Source: Botryococcus braunii
Lineage: Eukaryota > Chlorophyta > Trebouxiophyceae
DNA: 12,500 bases
Direction: 5' to 3'
NCBI GenBank assembly: GCA_002005505.1
Contig: MVGU01001262.1
Span: 72,501 to 85,000, forward strand
Shown one piece after another: positions 1 to 7,513 of this stretch (its first letter is position 1; each line of letters starts with the position of its first letter). A program made the translations under genes and the position numbers. The notes under the pieces are model-generated. The model ran no database searches and was not told where the DNA came from. It saw only the letters and a program-made list of their open reading frames with translations.

Positions 1-675
1 TGGGCAGCCTGGCCACCACCACTAAAAGCGGAGCACACATGTAGAAGCCTAGGGAAAGCACTAGCTGCTCCTAAAACAACTCGGCTCTGCAATCGAGCCC
101 ATGGACCATTCCAAGGCCATCAATGCATCGTAGAACCCTACCGCGCCTGACAGCGAAGGTCGGGAGACGGAGCCCCCAGCCTCACCAGGTTTTGGGAGGT
201 GCTCGTCTCTAAGCTTGTTCCTCCTCGCGGACCACCCCTCAAGTACGCGGAGCACATTTTACCAGCCTTGCCAAAGAGAGGAACACGCGTCCCAAAAGAA
301 CACGCCGTGGGGTTTGTGAGCAGGGAGCCCATTTCCTTCCCAGCAGAGCAGGAGGTTGAGAAACGCAGACGCCCCAAAACTTGAAGAATCAGGAGGAATC
401 GGAAGGTGACCGTGAGGGATCAGGGCCCCCACGGGGGACGGGAGGAAGGCGCGCGGGAGGGAAGCGTGGTGAGGAAGCATCAACTAAGTCTGTGCCAGCA
501 GCCACGGTGATACGAGGATGCAAGCATTAAATTTTTAGTTCTTTTTTTTCTTTGGGGTTGGGGGGGGAGCGTCCTTAGGTGGCCTGCAACAAGTCTTCTG
601 TACAGTAGCCAGGGCTTGCCCCTGGAGATCCCGTGGAAAGCTGCAGTCACAGGAAGGGGAGTGGGGGTGAGAAGG
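1..675. other. No supported gene; unassigned flank
   Basis: I see no exon here that I can defend. Short open frames exist on both strands (for example 199-384 plus and 61-255 minus), but they lack a third-position GC bias, a family motif and paired splice signals. The part between 535 and 675 may be 3' untranslated sequence or a continuation of the minus-strand exon that begins at 825, since that frame stays open to about 535. A T run and a G run lie near 541-569. Confidence 0.4.
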
Positions 676-825
676 GCGTGCCTGGCCATCCTTCTGTCCC
701 GCCCCGTTCCTGTTGATGAAGATGGCGTCCTTCAGGCCCGTCTTGTGCACAAAGTCGGCCCTGTCGGAGTAGGAGGCGGCAGCCAGTCCCGCCATGGCCG
801 CCACCTTCTTGCCCGCCAGCAGCAT
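676..825 (-). CDS. Exon-like block, minus strand, family unknown
   Basis: The minus strand from 825 has a strong coding signature: nearly every codon of about the first 43 ends in G or C. It starts just after an acceptor-like GGTGGCAG. The translation opens MLLAGKKVAAMAGLAAAS and continues with DRADFVHKTGLKDAIFINRN; I do not recognise the family. The first codon is phase 0, which matches the phase-0 end of the minus-strand exon at 1836-2168, so the two could be consecutive exons with a pyrimidine-rich intron between them. The downstream edge is uncertain. The frame stays open to about 535 and ends lysine-rich, and no good GT donor is visible before about 650. It could also be the last coding exon. 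Confidence 0.45.
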
Positions 826-930
826 CTGCCACCCTCCCCACCCTCCCTTTGCCGCATTCCCTTCCCGCGTCTTCCACTTCCGTTTTGTTGTGAATTTGAG
901 GGTTAGGCCCTGCTCGTGGATTGGGGAGGG

Positions 931-1073
931 GCGGGGGGGGGGGGGAGACAGTCGCACACTTCTGCTCCGAGTGTGACACGGGGCTTTGGCTGCCCCCCCC
1001 CCCCCTTTGAGGTGGGCACACCCATTAATGGGTTGATAGTATCAACTCGATACTCCGGCCCCCCCCACCCCCC
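931..1073. repeat. Cluster of G and C homopolymer runs
   Basis: A G run near 933-945 and C runs near 994-1006 and 1060-1073 lie within 150 bases. They produce several meaningless Gly- or Pro-rich open frames. Such runs are prone to replication and sequencing length errors, so any frame crossing them is unreliable. Confidence 0.8.
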
Positions 1074-1189
1074 CAAAAAAAAGATTGAGTGGGTGGAGAG
1101 GGGGGGCACAAAAAGGCGGAGAAAGGCGTGACAGAAGGAGCTAAACAAGAGAGGCAAAAAAAAAAGAATCTTGCGAGTCGATGCCGCAC

Positions 1190-1505
1190 CTGTTTCCGTT
1201 GCTACTCTCACTCTCTCCCTTACCCCGCATGTCCTTATCTTTTATTGTCCTCCTCTCTACATTTGGGTCATACCCCATCCACACGTTGCCCACTACCTGC
1301 TGCACCTCCCCATCCCTCCCTCCCTCCTCCCACACCTCACACAACCTCCCCTCCTTTCTTCCAATACCCTTTCATTCCCTCTTCCTTGGAACCCCCCACC
1401 TCTTCACGTCTTGCTCCCTCCTCGACCCCTCCCTCACTCTCCCCCCCCCCCCCCAATTCTCCACCTCAACCCCCCATCCTTCCCCTGCTCTCGTCTCTTC
1501 CTGAA
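1190..1505. repeat. Long pyrimidine-rich tract (plus strand)
   Basis: About 300 bases are mostly C and T on the plus strand, with imperfect CCTCC and CTCCC repetition and a pure C run at 1441-1454. The open frames across it (a Pro/Ser/Leu-rich frame at 1089-1652 and two others) arise because C/T codons never form stops. If the flanking minus-strand exons are joined, this is intron sequence that is purine-rich in the transcript. Confidence 0.8.
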
Positions 1506-1835
1506 GCGAGCACCGAACGTCACCCCCTCCAAGCACAAATTCTTTCAGACTTGGACAAGCTCGGAGAGGCCAACAAGCCTGCCTGTACACAGCCTCACAA
1601 GCGCACACCAAAAACAAACCTGAAACCTGAAGCACCTCAAAGAGGTGTCTAAGGGGAAAGGAAGAGACAGAGTGGGAAAGAAAATAAGGGCAGACATAAG
1701 TTAGCGAACAGGATTAGGACAATTCTCAAAACAAGTTTGGCAAAATAGATAAAATAAACAAATGAAATGAAAAGGAAATATTAAAAGAAGAAGAAAAAAG
1801 TCCAAGGCAAGTGGGTCGTGGGCGCGAGGCCCCAC

Positions 1836-2168
1836 CTTCTCCAAGCTCTCCAGCTTCTCAAAGGGTGCCGTGGTCGGGTCGTCCATCCACCTGAGCGACA
1901 CCTCCCTAGCAGGGTCCTTCTGGTACAAGTCCGCCATCCAAGTTTGCACCTTGGGGCTCTCGATGTTGGCCTCGTAACAAGCCACCTTGAGCTGGTGCCT
2001 CTCGTGCCGGCTTGCGCGCTCCGCCTTTTCCTGTGGCAGGGGAGCGGCCCGAGGGAGGGCGGCATCGACGGGCGCCACCGTGCTGATCAGCTTCTGCAGG
2101 TCATCCTCCTTCCAGTTCTGCGGCGTTGCCGTGGTCGGGTCGAAGCGGGTCGGCTTCAGATTCGCCCC
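1836..2168 (-). CDS. 111-codon exon, minus strand, family unknown
   Basis: This is one of the clearest coding blocks outside the two main genes. The minus strand has an acceptor at 2170-2169 (T-rich, ending GGGGCAG) and a donor AAG|GTGGGG after 1836. The block is exactly 333 bases, phase 0 at both ends. Codons strongly prefer G or C at position three. The product is hydrophilic and charged, starting GANLKPTRFDPTTATPQNW, with a central ALPRAAPLPQEKAERASRHE segment and the acidic end LRWMDDPTTAPFEKLESLEK. The motif DPTTA occurs twice, 87 codons apart, encoded by an identical 16-base string. No membrane segment is present and I recognise no family. The upstream frame stays open to 2315, but its codon use is poorer and overlaps the minisatellite, so the acceptor is preferred. 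Its gene is unresolved: a 3' part of the lipase-like gene, or a separate one. Confidence 0.6.
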
Positions 2169-2279
2169 CTGCCCCAACAGCAAGCACATTCGCTTCCACG
2201 ACACACCACCCTCCCCTCGTCCGCATGTCGCGCTACATTTGCATGCAGGGGCCTCAACCCCTTGCGGTTGTCTCATACG

Positions 2280-2560
2280 TGTTGTAAGACACACATATGG
2301 ATGTGTCATGCGCATGTGTCACGCGGATGTGTCATGCATGTTATTGACACACATATGGATGTGTCATGCGTGTTGTAGACACAAATATGGATGTGGCGTG
2401 TGTGTTATTGACACACATGTATTACAGACGCCCATTGCTCATAGACGCCCATGTTGTATAGATACGCACGTCTTGTAGACGTGCACGCTTCATGGACACC
2501 CGTGCTGGATAGATACCCAGGCCTTACAGAGACTCGATCTGGATAGATACATATGCCTAA
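2280..2560. repeat. Degenerate minisatellite
   Basis: Imperfect tandem units run through this stretch. The left half repeats a motif close to GACACACATATGGATGTGTC, with GTTGTAGACAC and GTTATTGACAC joins. The right half drifts to TAGACGCCCATG-like and GGATAGATAC-like units of roughly 18-20 bases. The left units are partly self-complementary (GACACA / TGTGTC) and could fold into hairpins. Confidence 0.8.
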
Positions 2561-2873
2561 TAGGAACACCCAATCAAGTGGCGCTCCACCTCTCTCCCCA
2601 CCGCGAGGGGGGACTGTGCAACAGGTATAGCAGCGTGCTTTCACATACAACAGCCGCGGCAGAATGCCATTTCGATGGCTTGGTGTGGAACAGGGTCTTT
2701 GGACCAGTGGCAAGAAGAGCTGGTTTGGAAGGGGTGCAGTGGGGCGGAGCCCTGTCAGAGACGGACGATGCCCCACAAGCAATATACTCCCAAGATTTGA
2801 GACAAAACCACATCGCACCTCATCACGGCGGTACGTTCCAGCACACACGCATGTGTGCGTGCGCGTGCAGACG

Positions 2874-2882
2874 TACACACAC

Positions 2883-2968
<86 letters not shown>
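2874..2968. repeat. (CA)n microsatellite
   Basis: A CA dinucleotide array is pure from about 2888 to 2968 (about 40 units), preceded by interrupted CA/CG units from about 2840. Alternating purine-pyrimidine sequence of this length can adopt Z-DNA and is expected to vary in length. It generates the His-Thr and Cys-Val open frames on the two strands, which are not genes. Confidence 0.95.
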
Positions 2969-2970
<2 letters not shown>

Positions 2971-3071
2971 TCACCCCTACCCCATTCCTCCCAAAACATT
3001 CATGCCCCCCTCCCCCAACCCCACACCCCCATTCCATACAGGAGATGACAATGTGCATGAGAATGCAGCAA

Positions 3072-3173
3072 TTATGAATCATTTCTTCCAACGGCCACAG
3101 TGAGCACCGGCACAGGAAGCTTCCGTACCACCAAATATTCAGGAATGCCCAGATTCCTGAACCACACATTTCC
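3072..3173 (-). CDS. Candidate terminal exon, minus strand
   Basis: On the minus strand, after an AG at 3175-3174, a phase-0 frame of 33 codons ends in TAA at 3074-3072. It reads GNVWFRNLGIPEYL then VVRKLPVPVLTVAVGRNDS, which looks like real protein: beta-strand-like, with good codon use. Exon 3451-3308 of the lipase-like gene contains possible phase-0 donors before its own stop (for example before GTGAAC or GTTGTG), so this could be an alternative or true last exon of that gene. Against it, the acceptor is not preceded by a pyrimidine tract. It could also belong to the gene carrying exon 1836-2168. Confidence 0.35.
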   Translation of the reverse strand, partial: GNVWFRNLGIPEYLVVRKLPVPVLTVAVGRNDS

Positions 3174-3210
3174 CTGCCCTCCCATTGCGCGAATGCGTCT
3201 CAGCACACCC

Positions 3211-3229
3211 CCCTCCCCCCCCCCCCCAA
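3211..3229. repeat. C run
   Basis: A nearly pure run of C on the plus strand (G on the minus), just downstream of the proposed stop of the lipase-like gene and upstream of candidate exon 3173-3072. Length calls here are unreliable. Confidence 0.75.
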
Positions 3230-3307
3230 ATAAAATAAATTTTAAAAACACCCTCCTCAAACATGACTCTAGCCAAGATGGAAGGGAGGGAGGGCGCCCG
3301 GATGGAA

Positions 3308-5880
3308 TCAGCGAAGGACAGGGAGTGCAGGAGCCAGGTGGACTGCATCATAGTTCACAACCCGCATGGACCACAGGGAGTGTGGAACCCCAGGGTGGAC
3401 TTCTCTGGGCCACAGAAGAGGGCAACTCTCGCTCCAGCCAAGGGGCTCATCCTACAAGACAATGAGCTGGGTCTGGTGTCCAGGCTTCAGGACAGTGAAT
3501 GGTTGGCAATGGATTTAGATGTCCGATCCAAAATAGGCCCGATGCAAATTGGGTCTAACCCAAATCAGGTCTGGTCTAAATTGGGTCTGATACAAATTAG
3601 ACGGCGGGGGGAGCGGATGGCAGGAAGGGGGCAGGCACCTCGCACCAATGGCCGTACAGGAGGAAGCCCCCCTCCTCCGGGGGGTACAGGTACAGAAGCT
3701 CCTGCCTGCTGAGATGGTAGCTAAAGCCCACCATGTATCTGCACCCAATTCTTTCTATGAGACAGGACCCCATGCAGGCAGTGCAAGAGGATGCCTATCT
3801 TCGGCAGGCCGCAGCTCGCCTCTGGCGGGAACCGGCCTTCACCTTGCAAAGCAAAGGCGCAAATGCCATGAACAAAAACAAAAACAAAACAAAGCACTCT
3901 CCCAGCAGGAAGTATTCCATCTAAGAAGGGCATCTCCTATTTGGCGGGACAGGGGAAGGCCGAAGCGTTGTTTCTGTCGACATGTGTATGTGCCATGTGA
4001 CAAACTAGCTGTGGGACTGGGAAAAATCGAGGTGGAAGGCTGGCACTGCGCGGGAACTCACCGGTACAGTGTAGCCAAGGCGGCATTTCCGTAAGTGATG
4101 ACTGGAGCGTTCAGCGTGACACAACGCACCTCTGCAGATGGGTATTGTACTGCAAGCAGTACGGCAGCAACTGCCGCCACGGAGCCTCCCACGTCCGCTC
4201 CTGTGCAAATGACCCTCCTGGGTATCTTTCCCCCTGCGGTTCCCCATCAATGCCACCCCACTTAAAAAAACAGCAAACGAGCATTGCCCCTTACTTCCAG
4301 CCCGAGCGGGGATGCAGGCTCCTAATCAAAGCAGACAGCAAATTCAAGGTTGCATCCAAGCATTACGTTCAAGAACGTATGCCCCGCTGAGGATAAGGAG
4401 AAGTAGGGGCGTCACCCAGGATGGCCTGCACCCGCTCAAAGCCCTTCTGGGCCAGAAACTGGTCCAAGACTTTGGATAACTGCGGTGCCACGCATACAGT
4501 GCCCTCTTTGAGCTGCAGTGTGCGCAAGCGTGCCAAGCACTTGGGCTGAACTGTTTCGTCCGCTTCTCCTGTGAGTACGTCCGGGGGTACCTGCGGCACC
4601 AGAGTCCAGCGTCAGGTTGTCAGAACTCCGCGCCAAACCTCTCTAGTGTGTTTCCACCTTTCATCACCTGCACTGATGTACTGATTCATGCTCCAGAGGA
4701 AACGCGATGGCTAACTTCAAGGGGCATATTTCAACCGCTCCGGTTTGAGCTGGGTAGAGGCTGGGACAAGGGGGCAAGGTGAGGGATTTCAAAAATGGAT
4801 GTTCAAAAGAAAGGAAGCAGAGGGGGTCCATTGGCCTTTTGCCATTGCGCTTTGGCCTTACAATTGGTCCCAGTGCACAAAGACACGCTGCAGAATGATC
4901 ACATGGCTCTCATCCATGCATGCACTGTAAAGCCTAGCAGAGGGCAGCGGGGCAGGGGGTATGCACCCCACAGCTGCCCCCCCTCTTGCCCATGCATGCT
5001 GGGTTGCACTTGGGACTGGCCACAATCGGGCAGCGGGATTTGCGCCTGTCAGCTTTTACAGCTAACTCAGCCAGGAGTGATCTACAAAATACATTTCTTT
5101 TATTTTTGATCACGATCCTGGGAGTACAACTGGTCCATCTCACCAGGGCTCAGCAATTTTTCTAGGTTGAGAAAATGCCTGCAGCGTTGACCTTTAAAGG
5201 GCAACACTTGTTTGTTCAGTTTACATGGCATTGCTGGATATGAAACTGCACTCGCTTACAATACAAGTCATTGAAAGAAAATGTAGTTGCTGGAACAATC
5301 AACAAGTCCTCCGGGTATGGCATCAGAAGGCCAACCTCCCAATCCAGCTGGTCACCTCTGATATTCAGATTTACCAGCCGATAAGGGTTACCTATTCTCC
5401 ATATGAAGCCAGGGATATTATTCCTTCGTAAAATAGACCGATTGGAAAGAGAGGCAAACACCACTATCCAACATTGAGAATGACACGCGAACCCCGATCT
5501 GCAACCAATACCGGATAACAGTATTGTTAAGCGTACTTTAAATGCCAGCACGAGCTGTGCAAGGTCATCGCTCCACCAGATGTCTACGATTTCTTGGTTA
5601 TCACCTGCACATTGGAGCATAGTCTGTTTCTTATGCTAACCTCGAGAGCAGGCACGCACGACCGGAGAGACTTATTTTCGGATATTCAGACAGAATTCTT
5701 GACTACTTAAAACTAATCAAGGCCCGAACCTTGAATCCTAATTCCCTTTCCCTCGGGAGGTTCCGTAGGCCCAGAAGCTATCTTAGCGTACTGTAGAGCT
5801 TGGATTGCCTTCTTCTTTATGGCCTGAAGAGCCGAAGTATCAGTAGGGTCCTTGGGTACCCTGCTGAAGAAGCTCCCCAT
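3308..5880 (-). CDS. Class 3 lipase-like alpha/beta-hydrolase, ten exons
   Basis: Proposed exons, 5' to 3': 5880-5730, 5604-5260, 5191-5131, 5081-5010, 4924-4862, 4690-4639, 4590-4416, 4233-4062, 3738-3639, 3451-3308. All junctions are GT...AG with matching phases, giving about 444 residues. Lipase_3 features seen: a VLAFK strand near 73, EGTVCV before the elbow helix, VICTGADVGGSVA (residues 314-326) as nucleophile elbow, CVTLNAPVITYGN as the next strand, ELLYLYPPEEGGF at the usual D-x-V-P-x-x-P-P site, and VPHSLW at the catalytic-His site (H421). The nucleophile Ser is Asp320 and the acid is Glu377. No signal peptide is seen. MGSFFS would suit N-myristoylation if 5880 is the true start. The last four exons are well supported. 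Those at 5191-5131, 5081-5010, 4924-4862 and 4690-4639 are small, with introns down to 48 bases, so are less certain. Exon 5191-5131 could instead end at CCTG|GTGAGA, joining the next exon later. The substrate cannot be read from the sequence. Confidence 0.65.
3541..3600. repeat. Short tandem repeat in the last intron
   Basis: About four diverged units of roughly 16-17 bases built on CAAATTGGGTCT / CAAATCAGGTCT occur here, inside the intron between exons 3738-3639 and 3451-3308. One junction also forms a small perfect hairpin, TTGGGT-CTA-ACCCAA. Confidence 0.6.
4062..4233 (-). CDS. Nucleophile-elbow exon of the lipase-like gene
   Basis: This 172-base exon has an acceptor at 4235-4234 and an excellent donor, CG|GTGAGT, at 4061. 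It joins the previous exon as G|GG (Gly) and the next as CG|A (Arg). It encodes the core beta-strand/elbow/helix unit: RRVICTGADVGGSVAAVAAV, then a hydrophobic helix, then EVRCVTLNAPVITYGNAAL. In class 3 lipases the elbow is normally G-H/x-S-x-G-G. Here the codon at 4195-4193 is GAC (Asp), not a Ser codon. The rest of the fold signature (TG before, GG-S-A after, N-A-P in the next strand) is intact, so the substitution is not a frame error. Confidence 0.75.
5357..5536 (-). other. 60-codon stop-free insert splitting a lipase strand motif
   Basis: Within exon 5604-5260 the frame reads VLAFK, then 60 codons, then GDQLDWEVGLLM. Removing the 60 codons would give VLAFKGDQLDW, close to the lipase_3 strand pattern V-x-A-F-R-G-T-x-x-x-D-W. 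The segment begins GTACGC like a donor and ends ...TATCAGA, one base past an AG, so simple GT...AG splicing would break the frame. It is exactly 180 bases and open throughout. It is more T-rich and rarer in codon choice than its flanks, which suggests a former intron now kept in frame, or an intron using an unusual boundary. Confidence 0.45.
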
Positions 5881-6289
5881 AATGCCAAAATTCTGCGATG
5901 GGCGCTGCTAATCCACCAAGACCCAGCTTCCCGAGCAGCGAGAAGCGGGAAAGAAGGCGATCTCAACGTCAAGCAAGAACGGGTTAACACCAGCAAACGA
6001 TGCTTTACGTAGGAACCGACATCTAGCAAACAAACAGCTATTACACTTTTCTGTCAAGGATGTGCGACGCAAATGGTTGTGTCGCGGCTAGCGACCTAGT
6101 GCGACTTCGAAAGCTGCAGTGCCCAGGAATCACCATGTAGTTCCGGGACGGTTCGGAAACTCGGGGCTGGAGTCCAGCCGCTGGACAGTGTGATGCGACT
6201 TCGTCAAGGGGGCCTGCAGCCCGCGTGGGCCGGACGCCCCGCGTGGGCTTCCAGTGGGGTGACCCACTGGGGTCCAGAAAGGCGGAAGG

Positions 6290-6420
6290 AAAGGCAGAAG
6301 GAATTACATCAACCCAGCCCAAAGGGTTGATGAGATGGAAAACCAAACACAGTAGCAGCAAAACACCGAGAGAAACCAAACACAAACCCAAAGAATCAAG
6401 GCCAAATTTTAAGGTATACC
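6290..6420 (-). mobile_element. Solo LINE-type 3' tail, minus strand
   Basis: On the minus strand this is a T/G-rich stretch followed by the hairpin ATCAACCC-TTTGGGCT-GGGTTGAT, then TGTAATTCC. The same layout (CATCTTATCATGCCC, GGCTGGACAGATGTAACTTC) occurs at the tail of the minus-strand LINE remnant near 7316-7385, with about 70 percent identity by eye. No coding part is attached here. It is best read as a 5'-truncated insertion, or the worn end of an element from the same or a related family. Confidence 0.5.
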
Positions 6421-6517
6421 TTCATGCAGAGGAAGACTCTTCATCCAAGAACATGAACACTACCTAAAATGTCGCTGGACTACAACTATGGAATGAGGGC
6501 CAAGGAAGAAGAGTTGG

Positions 6518-7081
6518 ATGTCTGGGGCGACCATGCTGTCCACTGTACCTCTGGGGGAGAGGGACGTGGCAATTGTCGGCCGCCATTACTCCGTTCGTAA
6601 CGGCTTTGACGCTGTCCTTACCTCAGCTCGTCAAAGCGCCACCCGGGAACCAGCCTTTCCCACCCCTGTCCTTGGCCAGGAGCGCCGTCGCGCAGACCTC
6701 CGCCTCCACGCGTGGGAGGAGGGTCGCGATCTCTATATCGACATCGTGGGCTCGTCACCAGTGGCCACTCACCGTGGCCAACATGCAGCACATCGTGCCG
6801 GGTGAGGCCGCCGCGCGCGCTGCCCAAGACAAGCATACTCGCTATGCTTCGCGTTAACAGCCGCCTGTGGTCTTCCAAGACTTCGCTTTTGAAACATTCG
6901 GAGGGTTGCATGCTGATGCGCTTGCCTTGTTAACGTTGCAACGTTGCAGAGGATCCAGGGGCTTTCGAACCAAGCCGTCATTAATGCTCAAGAAGATGTG
7001 GAGGGATATTTTGTTATGTGTCGCGTCAGTTTCATTATTGCGGCCGCTGTGGGTCGCCAGCTGGCCGCTCGCCGGGTTTGA
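6518..7081 (+). pseudogene. LINE-type retrotransposon ORF remnant, plus strand
   Basis: Fragments typical of the C-terminal part of algal non-LTR retrotransposon proteins appear in order but in different frames. From about 6577 come GRHYSVRNGFDAVLTSARQS and RRADLRLHAWEEGRDLYIDI (usual family pattern: R-P-A-D-[IV]-L-L-x-x-W-x-x-G-R-D, hydrophobic D-[VI]). Around 6800-6857 come GEAAARAAQDKHTRYAS; from 6869, VFQDFAFETFGGLHADALAL; from 6962, LSNQAVINAQEDVEGYFVM and RVSFIIAAAVGRQLAARRV, ending at TGA 7079-7081. At least three frame shifts separate these pieces and no reverse transcriptase catalytic core is present, so it is dead and 5'-truncated. The family call rests on my memory of such proteins. 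Confidence 0.6.
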
Positions 7082-7314
7082 CTTATAGCTTGGTCTTTGA
7101 ACATTTAGGTTTGGGTCCTTGAACATTGGGCTGGTTTTTTTACTCCACTCTTGTAAAAGCAAGGGATTTTTTGTCATTCGTCGGGTCAGTTTCATCATTG
7201 CGGCGGCTGTGGGTCGCCAGCTGGCCGCTCGCCGGGTGTGACTCATAGCTTGAAACCTTGGGGTTTGGGTCCCTGAACATTGGGCTGGTCTTTTTTACTC
7301 CACTCTTGTAAAAG
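7005..7314 (+). repeat. Tandem duplication of a LINE 3' end
   Basis: Two copies with a period of about 155-160 bases occur at roughly 7010-7159 and 7160-7314. Each contains the last codons of the plus-strand element (VSFIIAAAVGRQLAARRV then TGA), a non-coding tail with TTTGGGTCC.TGAACATTGGGCTGG, and the end ACTCCACTCTTGTAAAAG. Copy differences in the coding part are largely silent. Both copies end in TTGTAAAAG, with the TGTAA signal. The second copy fits a new 5'-truncated insertion at the 3' end of the first, or a local duplication. Confidence 0.8.
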
Positions 7315-7315
7315 A

Positions 7316-7400
7316 AGCAGAAGTTACATCTGTCCAGCCACAAGGGCATGATAAGATGTCCAGAACACACGCACAAGCAGAAACTATGAAAAACGGGCCA
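7316..7400 (-). mobile_element. 3' tail of the minus-strand LINE remnant
   Basis: Read on the minus strand, the element that carries the coding remnant at 7945-7514 ends here. It has GTTTCTGCTTGTGCGTG, then CATCTTATCATGCCC, GGCTGGACAGATGTAACTTC. The TGTAA lies a few bases from where the oppositely oriented plus-strand element ends (about 7314), so the two elements meet tail to tail. Confidence 0.5.
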
Positions 7401-7475
7401 CAACAGGTGGCCAAACGAATATCAAAAACAGAACGGAGCAAATGAAAAGGGAAAGGGAAAGGGGAGGATAAGTGG

Positions 7476-7506
7476 GGGGGGGGGGGGCAGCCACAGACGT
7501 GGCTGC
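7476..7506. repeat. G run plus small hairpin
   Basis: A run of about 13 G at 7476-7488 is followed by the inverted repeat AGCCAC-AGAC-GTGGCT. Both lie in the 3' untranslated part of the minus-strand LINE remnant, just after its stop. Confidence 0.6.
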
Positions 7507-7513
7507 GGCCAAG

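Noticed and set aside
1089..1652. 187-codon plus-strand Pro/Ser/Leu-rich frame
   Set aside because: It exists because the strand is almost all C and T, which cannot form stop codons. All three plus frames are open here.
2280..2560. CRISPR-like array
   Set aside because: Units are imperfect, short and contiguous without unique spacers, and the genomic context is eukaryotic.
2405..3169. 254-codon minus-strand open frame with a long Cys-Val run, and His-Thr frames on the plus strand
   Set aside because: They are translations of the (CA)n microsatellite and minisatellite, with no codon bias outside the repeat.
3263..3712. 149-codon plus-strand frame over the last lipase-like exons
   Set aside because: It is the complement of exons 3451-3308 and 3738-3639 and the intron repeat. 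The minus-strand reading has matching splice phases and family motifs.
3639..3738. Leu391 in FLLYG read as a lost catalytic His
   Set aside because: In class 3 lipases the catalytic His lies further on, in a PxHxxW/Y-type segment. That position is filled by His421 in VPHSLW, so the His appears retained.
6041..6391. 116-codon minus-strand frame with a Leu-rich start
   Set aside because: It lies over the solo LINE tail; the hydrophobic start comes from the T-rich tail and no family motif follows.
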